From assembly GCA_023432475.1 (NCBI GenBank), contig JAEYUN010000020.1, forward strand, positions 1 to 46,766: a stretch of 46,766 bases of DNA. The letters are read 5' to 3'. The notes below the pieces were generated by a model. That model did no database searches. It was not told the DNA's origin and was given only the letters and a program-made list of their open reading frames with translations. Origin of the DNA: Candidatus Parcubacteria bacterium. Its GTDB lineage: Bacteria; Patescibacteriota; Saccharimonadia; Saccharimonadales; Saccharimonadaceae. Below, piece after piece: positions 39,735 to 46,766 of the stretch (positions within the stretch are counted from its first letter, which is position 1; the number at the start of each line of letters is the position of its first letter). The position numbers and the translations under genes are program-made.

Positions 39735-40397
39735 ATGACCTATCATAAGTTCAAGAAATTACCTGCCAATATTGGAAAAATTAGCCTAAGTAAAAGCGAG
39801 TCACTGATACCAAGCGATATTTATGAATACGCTAAGTCCTTTCGCAGTGTCTATACTCGTTCTATGCCTCTGTTAAAGAAGATTACCGACCCAAAATGGG
39901 CGACTCAACAAGAGATTAGGCAGTTGTACGGTAAAGCACAAAGTCTGGCGGTACAAATTGCTATGTCAAATGAGCTACTATTAAAGGCAATCCTGCTAGG
40001 TAGCACTGGCGAGTTCAGCAAAGAGCATAACCTTAAGAAGCTAGTACGCAGTCTAGATTTAAGATACCAAGACATTATCAAAAAACATCTTAAGGATAAC
40101 GGGCTTAAAGATGGACACTGGGAGGAGGTGCTCAACATGTCAGCGCAAACCTTTATAACTGCTAGGTACGGCTTCGAGGGTAAGGGTTATGCGTTAGATT
40201 TTTTGACACTCCAATTACTCAATGAGGCTTTGGATAATATTTTTAATAACTACTTGCCCGACTGGACTACCTTAACAAAAGATGAGCAAAAAGACGAAAA
40301 TAGATTAAAGAAAGAAGTTGATTTGATATTTGATGAAGATTACCAGAAGCAGCAAGCTGAAGAGCGGAAGTTTTGGCGTAAAGCCTTCAAAGATTAA
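39735..40397 (+). CDS. HEPN-like helical protein
   Basis: The central part (about 65-175 of 220) reads like a HEPN domain: 'LAVQIAMSNELLLKAILLG', 'HNLKKLVRSL', and 'FITARYGFEGKGYALDF'. Many HEPN proteins are RNases of toxin-antitoxin or defence systems, with an R-x4-6-H active site; here an Arg-Tyr is present but the His is not in place, so it may be inactive or belong to a non-catalytic subgroup. The last 40 residues are highly charged. TATAAT (39723-39728) is 6 bases before the ATG (leaderless). No antitoxin-like partner sits beside it on the same strand. Confidence 0.6.
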   Translation: MTYHKFKKLPANIGKISLSKSESLIPSDIYEYAKSFRSVYTRSMPLLKKITDPKWATQQEIRQLYGKAQSLAVQIAMSNELLLKAILLGSTGEFSKEHNLKKLVRSLDLRYQDIIKKHLKDNGLKDGHWEEVLNMSAQTFITARYGFEGKGYALDFLTLQLLNEALDNIFNNYLPDWTTLTKDEQKDENRLKKEVDLIFDEDYQKQQAEERKFWRKAFKD

Positions 40398-40434
40398 CTA
40401 TTAATATAGGTTCAACGTATTTTACGTTAATCAA

Positions 40435-40638
40435 CTACTTAGCTTTTTCTATGCCTAATTCTTTGAAGGTAGGTTGTTCTTTGCGTTTGCGTTGTGGAGC
40501 ATTGAGTATCAACTCACGTCTTGCAACACTCTTCTTAACCTTATCAACACTCTTAGCCGTAGGGGTGGCAAACACCTTATCATCCCAGTTGGATGTATCT
40601 GTAGGTGATTTTTGAGGTGGTAATTCTGCATTGCCCAT
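40435..40638 (-). CDS. 67-residue basic ORF at the right end of the island
   Basis: Reads polar N-terminus 'MGNAELPPQKSPTD', then a basic half ('VDKVKKSVARREL', 'APQRKRKEQPTFKELG'). It is probably disordered or DNA/RNA-binding. TATAGT on the minus strand (40651-40646) is 7 bases before the ATG, again leaderless spacing. In the excised circle it would follow the extended recombinase stop by 8 bases on the same strand, so it could be a cotranscribed partner such as a directionality factor. That role is a guess. Confidence 0.5.
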   Translation of the reverse strand: MGNAELPPQKSPTDTSNWDDKVFATPTAKSVDKVKKSVARRELILNAPQRKRKEQPTFKELGIEKAK

Positions 40639-40646
40639 TGACTCTA

Positions 40647-40806
40647 CTATAGCAAAAAGTCCATCTTAGAAGCACGTTCAGAACGTACAAGACTATCAAG
40701 CTTTAAGTTTAGCTCGGTTAGTCCATTTTTTAGGCTACCAAAGTTAACTAGCAGGTTATGCAGGCTTGTCAGTATAGGTTCGTTTGAAGTCGTAGTACCC
40801 CGACCA
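40647..40806 (-). pseudogene. Detached 3' end of the recombinase gene (49 codons), joined to it only in the circle
   Basis: Read on the minus strand from the core, the frame that matches the recombinase (…G-R-G) continues with TTTSNEPILTSLHNLLVNFG and on through a Leu-rich amphipathic stretch to TAG at 40647-40649. It has no start of its own. Joined across the core, the protein would have 646 residues rather than 600 and gain a coiled-coil tail. It is not decayed; it is separated by integration. Confidence 0.75.
40797..40806 (+). repeat. Right attachment core (attR)
   Basis: ACCCCGACCA, identical to the tRNA-Pro(CGG) end at 33759-33768. Island sequence lies to its left, host sequence to its right. 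Confidence 0.8.
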
Positions 40807-40849
40807 TAGAAAATAGGCCATGGCCATTATGCCTTGGCCTATTTTCTAT
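40806..40849. terminator. Long hairpin at the host side of attR, probable terminator
   Basis: ATAGAAAATAGGCCA pairs without mismatch with TGGCCTATTTTCTAT (15 bp) around a 14-base loop. Without the island it would directly follow tRNA-Pro(CGG), and it also stands 52 bases past the stop of the convergent acyltransferase gene, so it may serve both. Confidence 0.75.
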
Positions 40850-40901
40850 GCCTGAGTCAGTATGAAGCCAAGGCCGGCAGTTGGTATGCGGGGTTATTTT
40901 A

Positions 40902-42020
40902 TTACTTTGGCAAAATCTTATTCAGTAGTGGGATTTTTAGCAAACCCCATATCAGAACCAGTATGGCCAGGCCAACAACAGCGTTCAGCCAAAAATTACC
41001 AGTTGGTTGAATTAGTTTGAGCACGACTACTAGCACAATGGCTTGTAGACAGTAGACGCTCAGCGAAGCGCGGCCGAAATCTAGCAGTAGCCACCCTAGG
41101 TACCGTTCTATCCATTTTTTACCGACATAGAAAAGTGCCAATAGACCACCGAACCAAACAAAACTGAGCAGAATCCGCGGTAAGGCCATCGGGTTATTCG
41201 AAAATACCGGGTCGACATTGCTGCGGATAGATAGGTAGGTGTCGAGACTGATACTAGTAGTGGACGATTCGACGTAAGCCCAGCCATGGACCATGAAATA
41301 GCTGAATACCATCGTAGCAAGCGTGACGGTTATAAGTCCAAATATTGTAGCGGCGCGCAGGCTCGGCCTGGCCGCGAACCAAGCCAGAATAGTCTCAAGC
41401 TTCCAGCCAATCAGGGCAGCGCCGAAATATAGCACTTGCCACTGCAGGGCTGCTTCGCTAAAGCCGAATACCACGCTAACAACATAGCTGACGGCCATGA
41501 GGGTGAAGAAGGCGAAGACCTGTTTTTGTCGGATAAACCACACGAAAACCGGCGTTAGCGCCAACATGATGGCATACAACCTGAGGAAATATATCCAGTC
41601 GCTGGCGTAATTCATGGTGACAATATTCCATATCAGCGCTGTCTGAGATGGCGCCAGGTCGGCCGTTGGTAATTCTGGCAGTAGGGCGTTTGAACCTGGT
41701 AAGTAGACGCTCAGCGCTAACACAATCAGAGTGACGATAACACACCATAACCAGAGCATACCGGCTCGTTTCCACAGTTTAATACTAAGGTCTTTGAGTG
41801 GTTCGCCAGCGCCTTTATAGGCTCTCAAATAGCCTATCAGCAGGCCCGAAATGAGGAAAAAGCCTTCCGCAGCCGAGACCCACAGCCGCCCCTGACCGGT
41901 AAAATACTGCAAAGGACTGGGCCAAAATTGCAAGTGATCCAATATGATAACCACAATAAAAAACCCGCGGAGCAAGTCTAGTTCAATAATGCGTCGAGCC
42001 GGCAGGGTCGGTTTTGACAT
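40902..42020 (-). CDS. OpgC-like membrane acyltransferase
   Basis: About ten membrane helices in 372 residues, with the opening 'RIIELDLLRGFFIVVIILDHL' and 'FTGQGRLWVSAAEGFFLISGLLIGY', which match the OpgC/acyltransferase-3-like family that transfers succinyl or acetyl groups to glycans at the membrane. The Asp in 'ELDLLRG' and His in 'ILDHLQF' are the conserved polar residues expected near the active site. ATG 42020 is chosen over ATG 42029 because TATAAT (minus strand, 42033-42028) covers the first ATG and lies 7 bases before the second, as in other leaderless genes here. Substrate unknown; a cell-surface polysaccharide is plausible. Confidence 0.8.
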   Translation of the reverse strand: MSKPTLPARRIIELDLLRGFFIVVIILDHLQFWPSPLQYFTGQGRLWVSAAEGFFLISGLLIGYLRAYKGAGEPLKDLSIKLWKRAGMLWLWCVIVTLIVLALSVYLPGSNALLPELPTADLAPSQTALIWNIVTMNYASDWIYFLRLYAIMLALTPVFVWFIRQKQVFAFFTLMAVSYVVSVVFGFSEAALQWQVLYFGAALIGWKLETILAWFAARPSLRAATIFGLITVTLATMVFSYFMVHGWAYVESSTTSISLDTYLSIRSNVDPVFSNNPMALPRILLSFVWFGGLLALFYVGKKWIERYLGWLLLDFGRASLSVYCLQAIVLVVVLKLIQPTGNFWLNAVVGLAILVLIWGLLKIPLLNKILPK

Positions 42021-42059
42021 AAAGACCATTATACCAACCTCAGGAGTGAAGTGTGGGGT

Positions 42060-42782
42060 TTAGCGCGGGCGACGACGAGCGGTTTCGCGGGCGTATTCGG
42101 CGAATGTGTCATCGATAATGTTAGGTTCAAATGTGGCGAAGCGATTTAGAACCGCCGCTTCGACTAAAACATCAGCCAGGCCAGGGTTTTTTGGAAGAAG
42201 CGAGCCGTGTAAATAACTGCCGAAGACGTTGTTATAGACTGCGCCCTCAGTGGTGTCCTCGCCGTTGTTGCCTTTGCCTTTAACTACTCTGCCTAGAGCC
42301 TGCTGGTCGTTGTCGAGCAAGGTCAGGCCGGAATGGTTTTCATAGCCAATCAAATCACCCCACCTTGATTCGACTATGGTGTTGCCGATCAGCCTTTCTG
42401 GCCCGCCGTGGGTTTCGGCATGGAATATGCCAATTCCTTTGATTAATTTGCCGTCGGAGGTTTTGAAAAAACGACCGAATAGCTGGTATAGACCGCAGAT
42501 GACCAGCATAGGTACACCGGAGTCGGCTAATTTATGTAGGTCCTCACTAATTTTTATTAAATCTTCCTGGACAACCAGCTGGCCTGAGTCTTGGCCGCCG
42601 CCGCCGATAACTATATCGATATCACGGGGAAAAGCTTTGCCGGGGTGATGGGTGACCAGCTCGGTAGCATAGCCGTGCCACTCCAGCCGGCGCAAGAGCG
42701 TCAAAACATTGCCCCAGTCACCATAGATGTTCATTTCTCTCGGGTAGAGGTGGAGTACTCGTATAGGTTGTTTGCTTGTCAT
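42060..42782 (-). CDS. gatD: Lipid II isoglutaminyl synthase, glutaminase subunit GatD
   Basis: GatD frees ammonia from glutamine and passes it to MurT, which amidates the D-glutamate of lipid II. The 240-residue protein is a class-I glutaminase: 'LYPREMNIYGDWGNVLTLLRR' (a GatD/CobB-like hallmark), 'IVIGGGGQDSGQ', nucleophile Cys in 'VPMLVICGLYQLFG', and His in 'GSYLHGSLLPKNP'. It overlaps the murT stop by 4 bases (ATGA), the usual murT-gatD arrangement. The last 10 residues are Arg-rich. Confidence 0.93.
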   Translation of the reverse strand: MTSKQPIRVLHLYPREMNIYGDWGNVLTLLRRLEWHGYATELVTHHPGKAFPRDIDIVIGGGGQDSGQLVVQEDLIKISEDLHKLADSGVPMLVICGLYQLFGRFFKTSDGKLIKGIGIFHAETHGGPERLIGNTIVESRWGDLIGYENHSGLTLLDNDQQALGRVVKGKGNNGEDTTEGAVYNNVFGSYLHGSLLPKNPGLADVLVEAAVLNRFATFEPNIIDDTFAEYARETARRRPR

Positions 42783-44062
42783 TCGATAGGCTCCAGTTTG
42801 TGGGTTTTAGCGAGCTCGCGCCGCAAGGCTAACATGGCAGTATAGGTGCAGTAGATGCGCCGCGGACCGCTGGTCTCTGACAGGAAAGTGTTTAAGCAGT
42901 CGGCAACGTCTGGTATTATTCGGCCGACTTCGACTTCGTCATATTGTAGTCGCAGTGCCATGTCATAGGCCCGTATGCCCGCTACGAAAGGTGCGTTGGT
43001 ACTGGCAAGTTCGGTGAAGTCTACGTCCCATAGCCAGCTCATGTCGCGACCGTCGGCATAAAGGTCGTTGATGGCTATCATGGTGGCGGCTGGCCTATCG
43101 GCATACGACTTAAGACTTAACCGAAAACCACTCGGATTTTTAACCAGTACTATCTCGAGGGGTTGAGAATCTATTTCGACAGCTTCACCTCGACCGAAAG
43201 CCGGTTTGACTTCAGACAACTCGCCTAAAAGTTCATCCGGCGGCGTCTTGCCACCGTCGATCAGACGGACAAGTGTTAGGGCGGCGGCGGCGTTAAGAAC
43301 GTTATATACGCCGTCCAGTTTAAGGGTGACTGGCTTGAGGTCTTTGCTGCCAAAAGCTAGGGTAGCTTTGTTACCCTTTAGCTTCTTCAGTAAGACATCG
43401 TTTTTGTTGAGGTGAGGGGGTTGGCTGGTTTTGAGCTTGCCGCCGTGTAGGTCAGCGTCGCTCGGGAAAAACTCAAACAGACTATCGTCAACTCCGAAAT
43501 ACTGCAGTTTTTTGTCACGCTCGACATGGACCGATAAGCTCCGTACCAGCTCATCGTCACGGTTCAAAACAACGCCGTCAGTCGTTCTTTTGACGACTTC
43601 AGCCAGCAGCTTAGCAGTATGGTCGATCTCACCAAAGCGGTCTAGCTGATCGCGCAGTACGTTTAATACCAGCGTATAACGGGGGGCGACCAGTCGAACA
43701 AAATGTACGGCATGGGCTTCGTCTAGCTCCAGCACGGCAATGTCGGCGTCAAGTTTGCCTTGGTCGTCGACGTGACTAAGTAAGCTAGAAACTATGCCGC
43801 GGGTGAAGTTGCTGCCGGAAGGGTTGGTGAATACTTTTAGGCCCTGAGCGCGCAGTAGCTGAACGATTATTTTAGTAGTCGTAGTCTTGCCGTTAGTGCC
43901 TGAAACCACCACCACGCCTCGTGGTAGATCCTCAAGAGCATTTTGCAAAAAGTGCGGATTAATTTTCTCAACTACTAGGCCAGGCAAGGCCGAGCCACCA
44001 CCGCGCAGGCGCATAGTTTTCTTTATGAGACGGCCGAGCCTAATAGACTGTTTCTTTAACAT
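42779..44062 (-). CDS. murT: Lipid II isoglutaminyl synthase, Mur-ligase subunit MurT
   Basis: MurT is the ATP-using, Mur-ligase-like subunit that activates D-Glu of lipid II for amidation by GatD-derived ammonia. In 427 residues: ATP site 'VVVVSGTNGKTTTTK' near 50, 'NPSGSNFTRGIVSSL' , 'LELDEAHAVHF', 'LNVLRDQLDRFGEID', and the C-terminal DUF1727 part with 'NDLYADGRDMSWLWDVDF', which carries the conserved Asp. Firmicute MurT has a four-Cys zinc ribbon in the middle domain; here the only Cys are two near the C-terminus, so that zinc site is missing. TATACT lies 11 bases before the ATG, a very short leader. Confidence 0.93.
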   Translation of the reverse strand: MLKKQSIRLGRLIKKTMRLRGGGSALPGLVVEKINPHFLQNALEDLPRGVVVVSGTNGKTTTTKIIVQLLRAQGLKVFTNPSGSNFTRGIVSSLLSHVDDQGKLDADIAVLELDEAHAVHFVRLVAPRYTLVLNVLRDQLDRFGEIDHTAKLLAEVVKRTTDGVVLNRDDELVRSLSVHVERDKKLQYFGVDDSLFEFFPSDADLHGGKLKTSQPPHLNKNDVLLKKLKGNKATLAFGSKDLKPVTLKLDGVYNVLNAAAALTLVRLIDGGKTPPDELLGELSEVKPAFGRGEAVEIDSQPLEIVLVKNPSGFRLSLKSYADRPAATMIAINDLYADGRDMSWLWDVDFTELASTNAPFVAGIRAYDMALRLQYDEVEVGRIIPDVADCLNTFLSETSGPRRIYCTYTAMLALRRELAKTHKLEPIE

Positions 44063-44125
44063 CGATAGTTACCAGTATACCTCTTTTTTAGGACTGCCAA
44101 GAGATGTAGATGATACAATAAACGT

Positions 44126-44497
44126 ATGTATGTGTGGGCATTTATACGCTGGTGGTACGGGCCTGGCTGGAGGGATCGTTTAACTGCCGCCAAATTGCGG
44201 CTGGCTAAGACGAGCGACTATTTTTCAATATCCTTGATGGCTCGTAATCTTTTTCAACCTTTTAGGCAAATCAGCGCCGGTTCGGTTCGTGGTAGCCTGG
44301 AAGTTCACCTCAGGGCTTGGCTGGACAGGCTAATATCACGTTTTATTGGCACGATCATAAGATCATTTATGATAATCATCGGCGCCGTCTGGTGGTTGGT
44401 GCTCGCCCTGACGTCTGTTGTATGGTTGGCTATCTGGGCGCTATTGCCGCTCATGCCACTTGTCGGCCTCGGCCTTAGTACGGGAGTGGGTCAATGA
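44126..44497 (+). CDS. Small membrane protein paired with the Clp-like ATPase
   Basis: The 123 residues start with an aromatic stretch ('MYVWAFIRWWYGPGWRDRL'), then an amphipathic region and two hydrophobic helices about 76-95 and 97-117 ('IIRSFMIIIGAVWWLVLAL', 'VVWLAIWALLPLMPLVGLG'). Not recognised. An extended -10 (TGATACAAT, 44111-44119) is 6 bases before the ATG (leaderless). Its TGA overlaps the ATG of the Clp-like ATPase (ATGA), so the two are coupled, and it probably helps place that ATPase in the membrane. Confidence 0.72.
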   Translation: MYVWAFIRWWYGPGWRDRLTAAKLRLAKTSDYFSISLMARNLFQPFRQISAGSVRGSLEVHLRAWLDRLISRFIGTIIRSFMIIIGAVWWLVLALTSVVWLAIWALLPLMPLVGLGLSTGVGQ

Positions 44498-46766
44498 ACT
44501 CTTGGTACGACTATACGTCCGAAAGGGCTCGCCTGGCGCGTTTGTCAGCGACGCTCAGCGGCTGGGTGCGTTACTTGTTTATTGGTCTGTTTTTCGGTTT
44601 GTTTTTAGTTGGTGCTTGGTTGGTTTATAACCGCGAGCCCTTAGGCTGGTTGCCGGCGAGCTTTAGCCTATGGCCGCTCCTGCCGCTGCTTTGGAATGAG
44701 CGTTACTTAAAAAACTTACCGGTCGGTAGCGGACAGCGGTTAGATGAACGCATTGAGTCACCGTTACTAGCTAGGTTGCCCGCCAGACTGACGCCACAAA
44801 TTTTAGGCGAACATTTAGTTGGCTGTCAGAGCGTACATTTTATGATGGCACGTGCTGGTATATCACCGCAACTGGTCGGTGATATGAACGACCCGCAGGT
44901 TATTAAACAAGCCTGGGATTATGCACTGGCGCGGTATCCGGAAGGCATAGTCTCGGCAGCCGCTTTGTTTGCAGGACTAATCAAAACCGATGACAAGCTA
45001 AAAGCCGTTTTGCCGCATTTGCAGCTTGACCAGAACGATGTCGACTTGGTGGTTGACTGGTATGACCATCTTAACCGGCTGATAGTCCAACACAAACAAC
45101 CTCGTTTTACCGGTGGTATCGGCCGCGACTGGAGCTTTGGCTACACACCACTTCTTAGCCGCTTCGGTGCCAATATCAGCGAACAGGTCATGCGCGGCGG
45201 CAATATGCGGGTCGATATTGAAACGCATCAGGAAGCGCTAAATTTTTTAGTTGAGACCTTCGGTTCCGGTGGCAAACAAAACGCTGCTCTAGTTGGGCCG
45301 ACCGGTGCCGGTAAGACTTCGTTAATTCGGGCTTTCGCAGAAATGCTCATGCAGTCCGATTCGCCATTGCCGGCCAACCTTAAGTTTCATCAGGTTATCA
45401 GTCTGGATGCCGCTGCGCTGATATCGGCTGCCAGTGGCCGCGGGCAGCTAGAAGAATTATTAAACGCCCTGTTAGTCGAAGCCTATAAAGCCCGTAATAT
45501 CATTCTATGCCTCGATGACGCCGAGCTGTTTTTCGAACAAGGCGTCGGTTCGGTCGACGTGAGTAAACTTCTCCAGCCGGTACTAGACGGCGGCGTGCTG
45601 CGCGTTATTATGACCATGGATGCCCAGCGCTATTTGCAGATTACCAAACGCAACCCAGCTCTTGGCCAGTCACTTAACCGTTTTACACTCTCACCGGCTG
45701 ACTACCACGAAACCATTCGGGTCATGCAAGACCAGTTAATCGTCATTGAGTTCCAGAAAAAAGTTACTTATATGTACCAAGCGCTGCGCGAAGCCTACCG
45801 GTTGAGCGAGCGCTACCTCTATGATGTTGCTCAACCCGGCAAGGCATTGCAGCTTCTCGCGTCAGCTAGCCAGTACGCCGAAAATGACTTAGTGACGGCC
45901 GCTTCAGTCCAACGGGCCATCGAACAAACCGAAGGCGTCAAAGTTGGGGCCAATGTCAGTGGCGACGACAAAGCCCGTCTACTAAACTTGGAATCACTTA
46001 TTCATGAGCGCATGATTAACCAAACGCGGGCGGTTTCGGTAGTCAGTGATGCCCTGCGCCGCGCCCGCGCTGGCGTTCGTAACGAACAGCGGCCTATCGG
46101 TACTTTCATGTTCCTCGGCCCAACCGGTGTAGGCAAGACCGAGCTAGCTAAGTCGCTGGCGCATGTTTATTTCGGTGGGGAAGACCGGCTGATTCGGCTT
46201 GATATGAACGAGTTCGTCGAACCGAGCGACGTCAAGCGGCTGATTGCCGACGGGGCTGACGATCCGCACAGCTTGAGTGCCCAGGTTATCAAGCAGCCTT
46301 TCGCCGTTATTTTACTCGACGAAATCGAAAAAGCTCATGACAGCGTGCTGACGACTTTACTCCAGGTTTTGGACGAGGGAATTCTGCGAGATATTCGGGG
46401 ACGGGAGGTTAGTTTTCGTGACGCTATCATTATCGCGACCAGTAACGCCGGGGCCGAGCATATCCGAGCTTCTATTGAAGCGGGCGAAGAGCTGGAGCAA
46501 ATTGAGCCAATTTTCGTTGACGGTTTGATCCGCTCCGGTGAATTCCGTTCGGAGTTTTTGAACCGCTTTGATGAAATTGTGCTGTTTAGGCCACTCAAAC
46601 CAGAGGAGTTATTACAGGTTGTTGACCTTATTATCGCCGGCATTAACAAGACGCTCGAACCCCAAAAAGTTAGCGTTCATATTAGCCAAGAGTTGAAAGA
46701 ATGGTTGGTGGCTAAAGGCAACGACCCACGCCTCGGTGCCCGTCCAATGCGCCGAATCGTCCAGCG
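44494..46766 (+). CDS. Membrane-anchored double-AAA Clp-like ATPase (3' end outside window)
   Basis: The frame is open to the window edge (757 codons). Two N-terminal membrane helices lie about 26-45 and 50-67, followed by a helical region about 95-190 that may correspond to the Clp N-domain. AAA domain 1 has Walker A 'GPTGAGKTS' at 268 and Walker B 'ILCLDDAELFF' near 337. AAA domain 2 has 'LGPTGVGKTE' at 541, 'VILLDEIEKAHDSVLTTLLQVLDEG' near 605 and sensor 'IIATSNAG'. Domain order matches ClpC/ClpB. Odd: the domain-1 pore loop reads SGRG where ClpC has KYRG, and the domain-2 GYVGYDEGG loop is replaced by 'DGADDPHS', so both aromatic pore residues are absent. No ClpB-type long middle coiled coil is seen. 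It follows a small membrane gene with ATGA overlap. Confidence 0.85.
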   Translation, partial: MNSWYDYTSERARLARLSATLSGWVRYLFIGLFFGLFLVGAWLVYNREPLGWLPASFSLWPLLPLLWNERYLKNLPVGSGQRLDERIESPLLARLPARLTPQILGEHLVGCQSVHFMMARAGISPQLVGDMNDPQVIKQAWDYALARYPEGIVSAAALFAGLIKTDDKLKAVLPHLQLDQNDVDLVVDWYDHLNRLIVQHKQPRFTGGIGRDWSFGYTPLLSRFGANISEQVMRGGNMRVDIETHQEALNFLVETFGSGGKQNAALVGPTGAGKTSLIRAFAEMLMQSDSPLPANLKFHQVISLDAAALISAASGRGQLEELLNALLVEAYKARNIILCLDDAELFFEQGVGSVDVSKLLQPVLDGGVLRVIMTMDAQRYLQITKRNPALGQSLNRFTLSPADYHETIRVMQDQLIVIEFQKKVTYMYQALREAYRLSERYLYDVAQPGKALQLLASASQYAENDLVTAASVQRAIEQTEGVKVGANVSGDDKARLLNLESLIHERMINQTRAVSVVSDALRRARAGVRNEQRPIGTFMFLGPTGVGKTELAKSLAHVYFGGEDRLIRLDMNEFVEPSDVKRLIADGADDPHSLSAQVIKQPFAVILLDEIEKAHDSVLTTLLQVLDEGILRDIRGREVSFRDAIIIATSNAGAEHIRASIEAGEELEQIEPIFVDGLIRSGEFRSEFLNRFDEIVLFRPLKPEELLQVVDLIIAGINKTLEPQKVSVHISQELKEWLVAKGNDPRLGARPMRRIVQ

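Larger units (their letters stand above)
33759..40806. mobile_element. 7.0-kb integrated genomic island at tRNA-Pro(CGG)
   Basis: Bounded by the direct repeat ACCCCGACCA (33759-33768 and 40797-40806). It contains a large serine recombinase at the tRNA end, a three-gene operon with a GHKL ATPase, a structured RNA, two small membrane proteins, a HEPN-like protein and a 67-aa ORF, and it is visibly more AT-rich than its flanks. No replication, conjugation or capsid gene is recognised, so it is either a satellite-type element mobilised by others or a cargo island. Beyond the right repeat is a 15-bp hairpin that would originally have followed the tRNA. Confidence 0.85.

Noticed and set aside
1..46766. 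CRISPR array, rRNA genes, insertion sequences
   Set aside because: No spaced direct-repeat array, no rRNA segment and no transposase were seen; the only mobile element is the serine-recombinase island.
1..46766. Alternative genetic code (UGA as glycine, as in Gracilibacteria)
   Set aside because: TGA ends several genes at the expected family length (ruvA, gatD-murT coupling, rimB-like gene), so code 11 applies.

Overview
The window looks like a chromosome segment from a Patescibacteria/CPR bacterium, most likely Candidatus Saccharibacteria (TM7). The evidence is gene content (MurT/GatD, a type IV pilus set, ComEC without a nuclease domain, a membrane-anchored Clp-like ATPase, very short HrcA and TsaB), compact gene packing, and TGA used as an ordinary stop (genetic code 11, not 25). 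The lineage call is inference from content, not from a marker-gene tree. A -10 hexamer only 6-9 nt upstream of the start codon recurs at most isolated genes, so leaderless transcription appears to be the default here; genes with a clear Shine-Dalgarno sequence are mostly internal to operons or have longer leaders.

Layout. 1-8340: end of a PKD-domain surface protein, then a heat-shock locus (hrcA-grpE ... dnaK-orf-dnaJ) with four CIRCE operators. It is split by a three-gene surface module: a signal-less cohesin, a membrane-anchored cohesin and a secreted dockerin protein. 8344-11822: two tiny overlapping ORFs, two ATP-grasp ligases, a retropepsin-like RimK-associated protease and RimK. 11846-20730: membrane proteins, tRNA-Lys, comEC, yebC, a surface protein with four Cys repeats, and ruvC/ruvA/ruvB with an opposing gene between ruvC and ruvA. 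20745-29754: pseudopilin, recA, recX, and a minus-strand type IV pilus cluster (pilB, pilC, pilA, pilM, pilN, pilO and accessory genes). Pili, ComEC, RecA and Ruv together suggest DNA uptake and recombination. 29843-33768: tsaE, tsaB, rny, small proteins and two tRNA-Pro genes.

33759-40806: a 7.0-kb genomic island inserted at the 3' end of tRNA-Pro(CGG), bounded by a 10-bp direct repeat. It carries a large serine recombinase, a three-gene operon with a MORC/MutL-type GHKL ATPase, a structured RNA followed by a terminator, small membrane proteins, a HEPN-like protein and a 67-aa ORF. The attachment core lies inside the recombinase reading frame. The integrated gene therefore ends inside the tRNA, while in the excised circle the frame would run on for 49 more codons found at the other end of the island.

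40902-46766: back on the host chromosome, an OpgC-like membrane acyltransferase, gatD and murT (peptidoglycan amidation), and a two-gene operon of a small membrane protein plus a membrane-anchored double-AAA Clp-like ATPase that runs off the window.

The observations most worth following are the recombinase tail switch, the GHKL operon and structured RNA in the same island, the ATP-grasp/protease cluster with tiny upstream ORFs, the cohesin-dockerin module, and a repeated structured leader in front of two tRNAs.
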